Of a DNA stretch of 64,000 nucleotides, positions 1-8,006 are shown piece after piece. The stretch spans positions 34,025-98,024 of the forward strand of contig RDZD01000021.1 of NCBI GenBank assembly GCA_004293815.1, written 5' to 3'. Within the stretch, counting starts at the first letter, position 1. Each line of letters opens with the position of its first letter. The notes under the pieces are model-generated. The model searched no databases. It saw nothing but the letters and a program-made list of their open reading frames with translations, and was not told the origin of the DNA. The DNA comes from Cytophagales bacterium. GTDB taxonomy: Bacteria; Bacteroidota; Bacteroidia; Cytophagales; Bernardetiaceae. Both the position numbers and the translations under genes were made by a program.

Positions 1-973
1 CACTTTCGTAGTTAAACAATATCGCTTGTCCTACGGACTGAAACTTTTGCTTTTGGGTATCGCTGCCCATAAAGTCTGCCACTGTGGGGAGCACTTTGAG
101 CTTGGCATCAAGGCGGGGTCTACAAGCCAACAAGCCTTTGGTGTAAGGATGTTGAGGATTCGTAAATACATCTTCTACAAAGCCTTGCTCCACAATTTGG
201 CCTTTCCACATCACCAAGACGCGGTCTGCTACCTCAGCTATCACATTGAGATCATGGGAGATAAACATCACCGACATATTGGAAAGTGCCTTCAGTTCAT
301 TGATAGTTTCCAAAATACTGGCCTGTACTGTAACGTCCAGCGCGGTGGTAGGTTCGTCGGCAATAAGCAGAGAAGGATTGCAAACCAAAGACATCGCAAT
401 CATAACGCGCTGTTTTTGACCACCCGAGATTTCGTGAGGATAGGCGTTAAAAATACGCTCGGGGCTAGGCAAATGAACCGTGTTGAACATGGCCATTGTA
501 ATTTCTTTGGCCTTGTCGTATGTCATTTTTGAGAACTTAGTATCATTGCTCGTCTTTTCGTGCTTGAGAATGGTCTCCACAACCTGTGCGCCACAAGTAT
601 AAACAGGATTGAGGCTAGTCATTGGCTCTTGAAAAATCATGGAAATTTCTTTTCCTCTAATTTCTCTGATATCCTTGCGCGGCAGATTCAATAGATTTAC
701 TTTACCTTCTGGGTGTTCAGCATTGCTGTAAAGCGCACTCTGAAACCAAATTTCTCCGCTTGCAATGCGTCCTGGTGGCGTTTGAATGAGCTGCATGAGC
801 GAAAGCGAAGATACTGTCTTGCCCGACCCTGACTCTCCCACAATACCCAGTGTTTCGCCTTGCTTAACTTCAAAACTAACGCTATCTACGGCTTTTGTGA
901 CTTTTCTTGAGTTACTGAACTCAACTGTCAAATTTTTGACTTCAAGTATGTTGGGTGCATTTTTATTGTACAT
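1..973 (-). CDS. Oligopeptide/dipeptide ABC transporter ATP-binding protein (partial)
   Basis: This ATPase would power uptake of peptides or related solutes through an inner-membrane permease. The reading frame starts with ATG at 973 and stays open to the window edge, so the C-terminus is missing; about 324 residues are visible. Walker A (GESGSGKT) lies near residues 46-53, the signature ISGGQKQR follows, then a Walker B ending in ADEPTTALD and the switch histidine in ISHDL. After the nucleotide-binding domain comes a QHPYTKGLL segment typical of the oligopeptide-transporter C-terminal extension (oligo_HPY), followed by an ACRPRLD stretch. In Bacteroidota such proteins are often DppD-DppF fusions of about 550-600 residues, so a second ATPase domain may lie beyond the window; that is inference. 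The gene upstream on the same strand is a lipoprotein 15 bases away, so they may be co-transcribed. Confidence 0.9.
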   Translation of the reverse strand, partial: MYNKNAPNILEVKNLTVEFSNSRKVTKAVDSVSFEVKQGETLGIVGESGSGKTVSSLSLMQLIQTPPGRIASGEIWFQSALYSNAEHPEGKVNLLNLPRKDIREIRGKEISMIFQEPMTSLNPVYTCGAQVVETILKHEKTSNDTKFSKMTYDKAKEITMAMFNTVHLPSPERIFNAYPHEISGGQKQRVMIAMSLVCNPSLLIADEPTTALDVTVQASILETINELKALSNMSVMFISHDLNVIAEVADRVLVMWKGQIVEQGFVEDVFTNPQHPYTKGLLACRPRLDAKLKVLPTVADFMGSDTQKQKFQSVGQAILFNYES

Positions 974-988
974 AGAACAGTCGTCTAT

Positions 989-1564
989 TTACTCGATGAT
1001 AAGTGTGGGGAGAGTGTCGGACAGCACGCGTCTGTCTGAAAGCTGTAGTCTGAGAATAAAGCGTTGCCTAGCTTGTTTTGGTTTATTTTCTAAAAAAATA
1101 ACAAATCTATCTTCGATTTGTCCATTCTCTAAAGCAAAGCTACGGATAAATTCTGATAACTTCAAACTTTCTGAGCTTGGATTTTGGTATGATGCTCTAA
1201 AATTTTCGTTCAGCACTTTGCCAGGAGCCGAGTCATTGAGGGTATCTAAGCTCAAAACAGCTATGCTGTCTATTTTGGCATTGGGCATAATTTTGGGGCT
1301 GCCCTGCGCTCCAGGACTACTCTGCACCTCAATCAAACGAGCATGTAGCTTCACATCTAAATAAAAATCTTGAGGTAAGGACGGCAATGAGTTATCTTTA
1401 AGGCTGTTGTCAGAACGCAAGCGCGGAGTTACATCCAAAAAAGACCAATGATAAGCCTCTACATAAGAGCCACAAGCTGTCAAAAAACACCAACTAAAAC
1501 AGAAGACAAGATTCCATAGAATGCTTTTTATGAGTCTAGTGGCTGTTTGGGAGTAGTGTATCAT
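989..1564 (-). CDS. Hypothetical lipoprotein
   Basis: No family is recognised. The 191-residue product begins with a basic and then hydrophobic segment ending in a lipobox-like LTAC at about residues 28-31, so it is probably lipidated and membrane-anchored. The mature part is mixed polar sequence without repeats or obvious catalytic motifs. Two clusters of alternating hydrophobic residues suggest a beta-rich fold. It lies 57 bases downstream of pheT and 15 bases upstream of the ABC ATPase, all on the minus strand, so it may belong to either unit. The ATG at 1564 is the only start that keeps the whole signal peptide. Confidence 0.7.
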   Translation of the reverse strand: MIHYSQTATRLIKSILWNLVFCFSWCFLTACGSYVEAYHWSFLDVTPRLRSDNSLKDNSLPSLPQDFYLDVKLHARLIEVQSSPGAQGSPKIMPNAKIDSIAVLSLDTLNDSAPGKVLNENFRASYQNPSSESLKLSEFIRSFALENGQIEDRFVIFLENKPKQARQRFILRLQLSDRRVLSDTLPTLIIE

Positions 1565-1621
1565 TTGTCAAATTCTTGTTAAATATCTGTTTGTTTGATT
1601 ATACTCACGTTTTTATTAACC

Positions 1622-4054
1622 TTAACGTCTTATGATGGCGTTGAGTTCTGTTTCGTAGCTTTTAATGAGATTATCCATGAGCTTATCTATGACTTTGTCG
1701 TCCAATGTGCGCTCATCGTCCTGAAAAAGGTAGCTTACGGCATAGGATTTTTTCCCCTCCTCTATTCTCTCTCCTTCATAAACACTAAACACATTCACAT
1801 CGCGAAGCAGCTTGCGGCCTAAACGCTGGGCAATCTGTTCCACTTGTTCAAAAGAAACTTGCTTGGGTAATACCAAAGACAAATCACGGCGAACAGACGG
1901 AAATTTAGAAAGCTCCTCAAAGCTAATTTTGGACGAGGCCAAGCCAAATAGCTTGTTTAGGTCTAAAACTGCATAAAACACATCTTGTTCTACATCAGCC
2001 AGTTTACAAACGCTTTTTTTCAGAAGCCCCATATTCACGACTGTTGCCAAATCTTTGTGAACTCTGACCAAAATTTGAGAGCCTACTTTATACAGCTCTG
2101 TGTTCTGAATTTTTTGCTGAGTTAGACCTTGTATATTCATTTTAAGCAAAATAGCCTGAACTACTTGCGCTAAATCGTAGTAGCTTACCGCTTGATTATT
2201 TTCCAACCAAGATTCAGCCCTTTGTTTACCAGTCATAAACAAGGACAATTCAAGCTTTTCGCTATAAGTTCCATCGCTTTGACGGCAATAGCTTGTACCA
2301 ACTTCAAACATTTTTAGATTTGTCTCACGCCTTTTGATGTTGCGATCCAAGCTCTCTAGGCCAGAAAAAAGTAAGCTCTGACGCATCACATCCAGTTCTT
2401 CGCTCAAACGGTTTAAAATAACCACATCTTGAGCATCTGTACCGAGTGCTTTGGAATATTTGGAACTGGTCAGAGAGTTATTGTACATCTCGGCAAAGCC
2501 CATGCCAGCCAAAAGCTTACACAATTCAATGCGCAAATTGTGTGTACGTGTGGCGGGGGCAGTGAGAGAAATAAAGTTTGTGCTTAAATGAGGTGCGGTT
2601 TTAATGTTATTGAGACCAAATACCCGTAAGACCTCCTCAGTAATATCGGCAGGCGACTGCACATCTACTCTGTAGGGCGGTACACTCACTTTGAAGTACA
2701 GGTCTTGATCTTCTAAAACACTTATTTTCAAACGCTTGAGGATATCTAAAACTGTTGCTTTGGGTATTTCATAGCCTATCAAATCGTTCAAATATGCCCA
2801 TTTTACCTCAAACTCAAAGTTAGCAATTGGATTAGGGTAAAGGTCTAAAGGTTCTGAGGGTATTTGCCCGCCTGCTACTTCTTGAATCAGTAAAGCGGCA
2901 TATTTAAGTGCATAGAGACAGCTATTAGGGTCTGCCCCGCGTGAAAATCTAAATGAAGCGTCTGTGCGTAAAGCGTGCGTGTTGGTGCTACGGCGCACAT
3001 ACACAGGAGAAAAATACGCACTTTCAAGTAAAATGCTTGTCGTAGAGTCGCTCACGCCTGAATCTATGCCGCCCATAATACCCGCCATACAAAGCGGTGT
3101 GTTGTTCTGATCACAAATCATCAAGTCTTGCGCTTTGAGACTGCGCTCCTTATCGTCTAGTGTTCTAAACTTGGTATTTTCTGGCAAAGTTTTAACTACT
3201 AGATGCTGATTGGCTACTTTTTTGGCATCAAAAGCGTGTAGAGGTTGGCCAAAAGCGTGTAAAACATAGTTGGTAACGTCCACCACATTATTAATAGGCT
3301 TCAAACCTATAGCTCTCAAATAGTTTTGTAACCACTTGGGCGAGTCGGTTATTTTTACGTTCTCTATGAGCAAGCAAGTGTAACGCGGACACATCTCCGC
3401 ATTTTCTACAGTAGCTTTAAAAGAATGGGGTTGTTGCAAGGTTTTGAAAGCACTCAAATCAGGCTTATGAAGGCTTTTTTGAAGGGCTGCGTGTAAATCT
3501 CGCGCCACCCCATAATGCGAAGCAGCATCTACGCGATTTGGCGTGAGACCTATCTCTAGAATTGTATCATCGAACACTTCAAAATACTGAGCGGCAGGAC
3601 TACCATTTGGTAAACTGGTGTTAAGTACCATGATTCCGTCGTGCTGAGCCGAAAGTCCTATTTCATCCTCGGCACAAAGCATACCTTCCGAAGTTTCGCC
3701 TCTTATTTTGCCTTTCTTGATTTGTATTGGCTCGCCCTCTAGCGGAAATAGCTCTGCGCCGACTGTAGCCACCACTACCTTCTGGCCTATTGCTACATTG
3801 GGTGCACCACAAACAATAGCCAGAGGCGTGCCCGTACCAATATCTACCTGGGTTAGTTTCAAACGGTCTGCGTTAGGATGCTGGGAGCAGCTCAGTACCT
3901 CGCCTATAACCAAGCCCTTCAAGCCGCCTTTGATGTCTTGAAAAATAGAAGAGTCTTCTACTTCAAGTCCAAGCTCAATGAGCTTATTTTTAAGACTTTC
4001 TGTATCTAAATCTATAGCTATGTATTGCTTGAGCCAGTTCAGTGAGAGTTTCAT
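1622..4054 (-). CDS. pheT: Phenylalanine--tRNA ligase beta subunit
   Basis: PheT is the beta subunit of the alpha2-beta2 enzyme that charges tRNA-Phe; it holds the editing site and binds tRNA. The start chosen is the ATG at 4054, giving the conserved MKLSLNWLKQYI beginning and 810 residues; an in-frame ATG 15 bases upstream has no family support. Visible domains in order are the OB-fold tRNA-binding domain (about 40-150, with HPNADRLKL), the B3/B4 editing region (about 200-400), B5 (about 415-490), the catalytic-like core, and the C-terminal anticodon-binding FDX-ACB domain (about 715-810, with SVRRDLSLVL). Length is normal for the long bacterial form. pheS is not in the window. A consensus promoter lies just upstream. 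Confidence 0.97.
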   Translation of the reverse strand: MKLSLNWLKQYIAIDLDTESLKNKLIELGLEVEDSSIFQDIKGGLKGLVIGEVLSCSQHPNADRLKLTQVDIGTGTPLAIVCGAPNVAIGQKVVVATVGAELFPLEGEPIQIKKGKIRGETSEGMLCAEDEIGLSAQHDGIMVLNTSLPNGSPAAQYFEVFDDTILEIGLTPNRVDAASHYGVARDLHAALQKSLHKPDLSAFKTLQQPHSFKATVENAEMCPRYTCLLIENVKITDSPKWLQNYLRAIGLKPINNVVDVTNYVLHAFGQPLHAFDAKKVANQHLVVKTLPENTKFRTLDDKERSLKAQDLMICDQNNTPLCMAGIMGGIDSGVSDSTTSILLESAYFSPVYVRRSTNTHALRTDASFRFSRGADPNSCLYALKYAALLIQEVAGGQIPSEPLDLYPNPIANFEFEVKWAYLNDLIGYEIPKATVLDILKRLKISVLEDQDLYFKVSVPPYRVDVQSPADITEEVLRVFGLNNIKTAPHLSTNFISLTAPATRTHNLRIELCKLLAGMGFAEMYNNSLTSSKYSKALGTDAQDVVILNRLSEELDVMRQSLLFSGLESLDRNIKRRETNLKMFEVGTSYCRQSDGTYSEKLELSLFMTGKQRAESWLENNQAVSYYDLAQVVQAILLKMNIQGLTQQKIQNTELYKVGSQILVRVHKDLATVVNMGLLKKSVCKLADVEQDVFYAVLDLNKLFGLASSKISFEELSKFPSVRRDLSLVLPKQVSFEQVEQIAQRLGRKLLRDVNVFSVYEGERIEEGKKSYAVSYLFQDDERTLDDKVIDKLMDNLIKSYETELNAIIRR

Positions 4055-4113
4055 AAGCTTGTGTATCATGCTTGGGCAGCAAGCCCTATAAAATTTGTAT
4101 TCAATATTTGCGG

Positions 4114-4143
4114 CAAAATTACGCTTTTTTTATGAACCCCAAA
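4114..4143 (-). promoter_or_regulatory. Bacteroidota-type promoter of pheT
   Basis: On the minus strand the -7 box reads TAATTTTG (4121-4114) and the -33 box TTTG (4143-4140), separated by 18 bases. This fits the TTTG / TAnnTTTG pattern known for Bacteroidota, with spacing one base shorter than usual. The expected transcript would start near 4107, giving a leader of about 50 bases before the pheT ATG. Confidence 0.55.
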
Positions 4144-4199
4144 AACATTTGAAGCGGTCTTCGCAAAGTTAGCTTGTTTTAAAAAGAGCAGTATATTCG

Positions 4200-5666
4200 T
4201 TATTCTTTCACCTCGCCCACATTCAGCGTAGAGTCTACACGAATTTTCACATTCAGGTTTAGGCCGTCGCAAAGGCAGTGATGCGCCCAGTGGCTACTGT
4301 CTTCCACCAACCACTGTTCAAAAAGATAAGGTCTAGCTTTAGGCAAAGGAGCTACTCGCACGGTGTGGCCTCTTTCGTAAGGGTATGGATTTTGAACAGT
4401 GGGAGTTTGTCTGTATTCTGCCACAAGCTTAGCCAAAAGCCGATCTTGTGCTTGTTTGTAAGCTTGTACCGTAGGAAAAGCCACTGACAAACGCCAAGTA
4501 ATTTGTATAAGCAGCAGAATACTAGCACTGTAAGCCAGCCACTCATGCCATTTTTGTCCCCAAATTTGAAACAGAATAAAACCCAACCACACCCCAAAAC
4601 CCAGAAAAATTGCAAAAGATAACACCAGCGCACGATGAGGGCCTATGTTTTGTAAAGCATACACAGTGGGCACAATAGTACTTGTCAAAAGCACTAGCAT
4701 AGCACAAGGAATCCAAAAGATAAGCTGTTTAGATACTAGCTTGTGCTTATCTAACAAGCTACAGGCCATTGCGCTCATCAGAACAATAAAAGAAGCTAAG
4801 AGAAAAACTTCGGGTAGAGGTCTAGCTAAAAAGCTATAAACAAACAATTTGAGGCTAGCCAATAGAGTTTGAATAAATTCAATTAGGCTGGTAGCGGCTT
4901 TAAACTGCTCTCGTCTGATGGCTGTACCGGGCGCGAACAGCATGGTGAGCAGGCCCAAGAGCGCACTAGTCCACAAAATAAAGGCAGCTTTTAGCGGTCT
5001 TCCGTTAAGCGCATGCCACCCTTGCGGCCACGTGCGCGTATACGTAAGCACACAACCGAGCGCACCCCAGAGGACAAGATTTAGACCAAAAGCTTCGCTA
5101 GAACAAGCCGCACAAAATGCCATGAAACAGCCCCCAAATATCCAAAAAACGCTGTATGGGTGGTTTTGACTTCGCTTCAAAGCTGCTAAAGCCCAACACA
5201 GAAAGCCCATACCACCAAAATACATAGCAGAGACATTGAGTCTAAGCAAGGTATGAAACTCAAAAAATAAAACCAGAACTCCCTGTACGAAAAAAGCAGC
5301 TAAAAGTGCCTTGGAAATAGTCAGATGGTCTTTAAGCTGAGATAGTCTGTAGAATACGGCCACAAAACCAGTGATAAAAAACAAGCAGACAAAGGCAATA
5401 TAACCCCAAATAGAACCTGTTAAGTCGTAAAGAATGAGCGTTAGCTGAATGAGCAAATAGGCCGACAAACGCCCCTGCCATTGTGTAAACCACCATTTGA
5501 TGCTACCCAAGAACCCCTCATTTTCTAGAATATCTAAAAAACAAAAGTCTTCGTTAGTGATGGGCGCGAAATAGCCCAAAAACATCAAGAATATAAAAAA
5601 AAACAGGTTCAAAAGTCCCAAGAGCCAGACTCTGTGTTGCTTAAAATCTAGCATTTTTAAAGACAT
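4200..5666 (-). CDS. Polytopic membrane protein, DUF6056-like
   Basis: No enzymatic function can be assigned. The 488-residue product has about ten to twelve hydrophobic segments spread from residue 12 to about 400, then a soluble C-terminal tail of about 90 residues. The first loop after helix one holds acidic residues (ITNEDFCFLD) followed by WWFTQWQGRLSAYL. An acidic first extracytoplasmic loop is typical of GT-C-fold glycosyltransferases and of DUF6056 membrane proteins. The similarity is by eye only. The start overlaps nothing and is 8 bases from the small Sm-like gene, so translation may be coupled with it. Confidence 0.65.
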   Translation of the reverse strand: MSLKMLDFKQHRVWLLGLLNLFFFIFLMFLGYFAPITNEDFCFLDILENEGFLGSIKWWFTQWQGRLSAYLLIQLTLILYDLTGSIWGYIAFVCLFFITGFVAVFYRLSQLKDHLTISKALLAAFFVQGVLVLFFEFHTLLRLNVSAMYFGGMGFLCWALAALKRSQNHPYSVFWIFGGCFMAFCAACSSEAFGLNLVLWGALGCVLTYTRTWPQGWHALNGRPLKAAFILWTSALLGLLTMLFAPGTAIRREQFKAATSLIEFIQTLLASLKLFVYSFLARPLPEVFLLASFIVLMSAMACSLLDKHKLVSKQLIFWIPCAMLVLLTSTIVPTVYALQNIGPHRALVLSFAIFLGFGVWLGFILFQIWGQKWHEWLAYSASILLLIQITWRLSVAFPTVQAYKQAQDRLLAKLVAEYRQTPTVQNPYPYERGHTVRVAPLPKARPYLFEQWLVEDSSHWAHHCLCDGLNLNVKIRVDSTLNVGEVKE

Positions 5667-5674
5667 TTGAATGC

Positions 5675-5869
5675 TTAGTGCATGACTATGGCCAATATTT
5701 GATTTAAGCCAATCACAATTTGTGCATACTCTCGGTTGCGGAGAAAAACGGTGGTTTCGGTGAGTTGATACACCACACCTGCCAAAACATGGCCATTCAA
5801 ATAAATGCCCACACTTTTCTTTTCGTGAAGGCTCTGTTTGAGAATTATTTCAAAATGAGGGTTGTGCAT
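5675..5869 (-). CDS. Small Sm/Hfq-like protein
   Basis: A 64-residue protein with the layout of an Sm fold. A short N-terminal helix (residues 5-14) precedes a strand with GIYLNGHVLAGVV (about 21-33), which matches the Hfq Sm1 pattern of a hydrophobic strand, an N-G turn and a second strand containing a glycine. It continues with a strand VFLRN and a last strand IVIGLNQILAIVMH, which sits where Hfq has its Sm2 motif (YKHAISTIVP in E. coli). The Sm2 lysine and histidine of classical Hfq (YKH) are replaced by GLN, so RNA binding at the proximal face would differ. The gene lies between the MlaF-like ATPase (29 bases) and the membrane protein (8 bases) in one apparent operon. Real gene: likely; Hfq relationship: inferred from pattern only. 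Confidence 0.6.
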   Translation of the reverse strand: MHNPHFEIILKQSLHEKKSVGIYLNGHVLAGVVYQLTETTVFLRNREYAQIVIGLNQILAIVMH

Positions 5870-5898
5870 AGCAAACGTAATAAAGAAAGTGACAAAAT

Positions 5899-6660
5899 TT
5901 ATTTGAGACCAATACTTTGTTTATAGCGGCGCATGAGTTGGTTGGTAAACATAAACTTTTGTAGCTCGGCAGACTCTGACTCTATGATGTTGTGGTTATT
6001 GCCCTCCCAAACCTTGTAGCCTTGATGTAAAAACATAATATTTTCACCTATTTCCATCACAGAGTTCATATCGTGTGATACCACTACGGTTGTGGTATTG
6101 AACTCCTTCGTGAGATCATAAATCAGATTGTCAATGAGTGTAGAGGTTTGAGGATCCAAACCAGAGTTTGGCTCGTCACAAAACAAATACTTGGAGTTCA
6201 TCACAATCGCTCGCGCTATACCTACACGTTTTTTCATACCGCCACTCACTTCTGAAGGCATTTTTTGGGCAGAGGCTTCTAACCCTACCCGCTTGAGACA
6301 GAAATTAACACGGTCTTGTTTTTCACTGAGACTCATTTTGGTTTGCATGTCCAGCGGAAACTGTACATTCTGCGCCACTGTCATGGAGTCGAAGAGCGCA
6401 CCACCTTGAAATAGCATACCAATTTCGGTACGAATCTCTTTTTGTATATTGGTCTGAGAGTTCCAAAAGTTGCGTTTATCAAACAGAATATCGCCTTCAT
6501 CTGGCTTTACCAAGCCCACAATGCACTTGAGTAAAACGCTTTTGCCTGTGCCGCTTGCGCCAATAATCATGTTACACTTGCCAGTTTCAAATACACCGCT
6601 CACACCCGCCAAAATGGTTCGGTCACCAAAGGATTTTTTTACGTTTTGAACTTCTATCAT
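5899..6660 (-). CDS. MlaF-like ABC transporter ATP-binding protein
   Basis: This is the cytoplasmic ATPase of an MCE/Mla-type lipid transporter that moves phospholipid between the inner and outer membranes. The 253 residues include Walker A GASGTGKS (about 33-40), a Q-loop with GMLFQGGALFDSMTV, the signature SGGMKKR (about 141-147), Walker B YLFCDEP and the switch histidine in VVSHDM. The GALFDSMTV and SGGMKKR wording is typical of MlaF rather than of other importers. The permease (MlaE) and MCE substrate-binding protein (MlaD) are not adjacent here: downstream genes are the Sm-like and membrane proteins, and upstream is dnaJ. ATG at 6660 is followed directly by the conserved IEVQNVKKSF. Confidence 0.88.
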   Translation of the reverse strand: MIEVQNVKKSFGDRTILAGVSGVFETGKCNMIIGASGTGKSVLLKCIVGLVKPDEGDILFDKRNFWNSQTNIQKEIRTEIGMLFQGGALFDSMTVAQNVQFPLDMQTKMSLSEKQDRVNFCLKRVGLEASAQKMPSEVSGGMKKRVGIARAIVMNSKYLFCDEPNSGLDPQTSTLIDNLIYDLTKEFNTTTVVVSHDMNSVMEIGENIMFLHQGYKVWEGNNHNIIESESAELQKFMFTNQLMRRYKQSIGLK

Positions 6661-6719
6661 GGTTTTGAGAGTGTTTAGCAGATTTTTCTTTTGATTCGTC
6701 TAGGCAAGAAACAAAAAAT

Positions 6720-7568
6720 TTAGGCATTTTTTAGTTTTCTAAGTTCTTCAAAAAGCTGTTTCTCTTTTTCCGACAAAGGAAAAGGCAACAGGGCTTGAAT
6801 TTGCAGATACAAATCTCCAATTTTTTGAGGATTGTCATAGTTGGGCAAGCCCTTACCATTGAGACGCAAGCTTTTGCCGCACTGGGTTTGAGGCGCAATA
6901 TTGAGGGAAAATACATCATCAAAACGTTTAAACTCCACCTTTCCACCAAAAACAAGGGTATACAGGTCTACTTTTAGGTCTGCATAAAGATGATCGCCTT
7001 TTCTCTTCAAAACGGGGTGTTCGTCAACTCTAATTTTGAGTAAAAACTTTTCACCCTGAGGCCCCGTGCCTGTCAGCTCATGTCCATGCGCAACACCTGG
7101 TTTTACTCTAATGCGTATAGAGTTTTGTCCTGATTGAATGAGCCTTTGTGCACCGTTAGCCACTTCGTCTAGGCTGAGCGACACCTCTACCTCTCGGGGT
7201 TTGTTGGCAAAAGACGCATTGCTGCCACCCCCAAAACGATTGACAAGATTATTAAAGAAATCTGAAAAGCCCTCACCAAAAATATCTTTGAAGTTCCCAC
7301 TAAAGCCCTCAAAAGGGTTTTGTGTATAGCTCTGTTCGCCAAACTGAGAAAACCTATTGCCTAAAAGATCATACTGAGCACGTTTTTGAGGGTCTGAGAG
7401 CAAATCATAAGCCTCGTTGATATCCTTAAATCGTCTTTCTGCCACAGTGTCGTTCGGAAACTTGTCGGGGTGGTACTTTTTGGCCAGTTCGCGATAGGCT
7501 TTCTTGATATCTTCGGCAGTTGCACTTTTGTTTACGCCCAAAATTTTGTAATAATCTTTGTAATTCAT
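6720..7568 (-). CDS. cbpA: DnaJ-class co-chaperone, CbpA type
   Basis: The 282-residue protein delivers substrates to DnaK and stimulates its ATPase. Its J-domain fills residues 1-70 with the essential HPD tripeptide in [12 protein letters not shown] glycine/phenylalanine-rich linker follows (about 75-115), then two beta-sandwich substrate-binding domains. The zinc-binding cysteine repeats of classical DnaJ are absent, so this is a type II (CbpA-like) protein, and its length agrees with that group. dnaK lies about 4 kb away and not in the same operon. A TAnnTTTG-like -7 box lies about 85 bases upstream on the same strand. Confidence 0.9.
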   Translation of the reverse strand: MNYKDYYKILGVNKSATAEDIKKAYRELAKKYHPDKFPNDTVAERRFKDINEAYDLLSDPQKRAQYDLLGNRFSQFGEQSYTQNPFEGFSGNFKDIFGEGFSDFFNNLVNRFGGGSNASFANKPREVEVSLSLDEVANGAQRLIQSGQNSIRIRVKPGVAHGHELTGTGPQGEKFLLKIRVDEHPVLKRKGDHLYADLKVDLYTLVFGGKVEFKRFDDVFSLNIAPQTQCGKSLRLNGKGLPNYDNPQKIGDLYLQIQALLPFPLSEKEKQLFEELRKLKNA

Positions 7569-8006
7569 TCTATAAAACGCCTAAATGCTATCTTTGTACA
7601 ACTTTGTTTTTACCTAACGCTTTTTATACACATTTGGTTACGCAGCCACTTGCAAAGGTAAAAAAGTATTTCTTCTTTACTCTCCAAACAGCCCTAAATT
7701 TTGACGTAAATTTATTTCTGGTGTTTATCGCTAAAAGATTCTAATTTTTGATAAAAAGAAACGTCTTATTTTCTTACAAAAACACTAATATTTTGGGCAG
7801 CAAAACATTTAGCCACAACTCTTTTATTATTCCAATGACCAGATATGTGATCTTGTGATTTGGCTTAGGTTCTTATCTTTTTAGATAACATAAAAGCCAA
7901 GTAATATTTACCAGAAATAGTTATGGATTAATTGTAAAGTTTACAAAAATCTAGCATTTTTTTTGTTGTATATTGCGAAGCCTTGCTTCAACTATATAGG
8001 ACAACT
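7569..8006. other. Divergent intergenic region between cbpA and the CHAT gene
   Basis: A 438-base AT-rich gap without a credible gene. On the minus strand TACCTTTG at 7660-7653 matches the Bacteroidota -7 box for cbpA, but no -33 TTTG is found at the normal distance. For the plus-strand CHAT gene a TATATTG sequence near 7969-7975 is only a partial match. Short open frames here lack homology and ribosome sites. Confidence 0.5.

Noticed and set aside
786..1364. Plus-strand open frame of 192 codons across the ABC transporter and lipoprotein region
   Set aside because: It is the antisense of two better-supported minus-strand genes and has no recognisable domain.
3708..3941. Plus-strand open frame within pheT
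   Set aside because: Shadow of the conserved tRNA-binding domain on the other strand.
4066..4272. Minus-strand open frame of 68 codons between pheT and the membrane protein
   Set aside because: It overlaps the end of the membrane protein in another frame and spans the pheT promoter; no domain or ribosome site.
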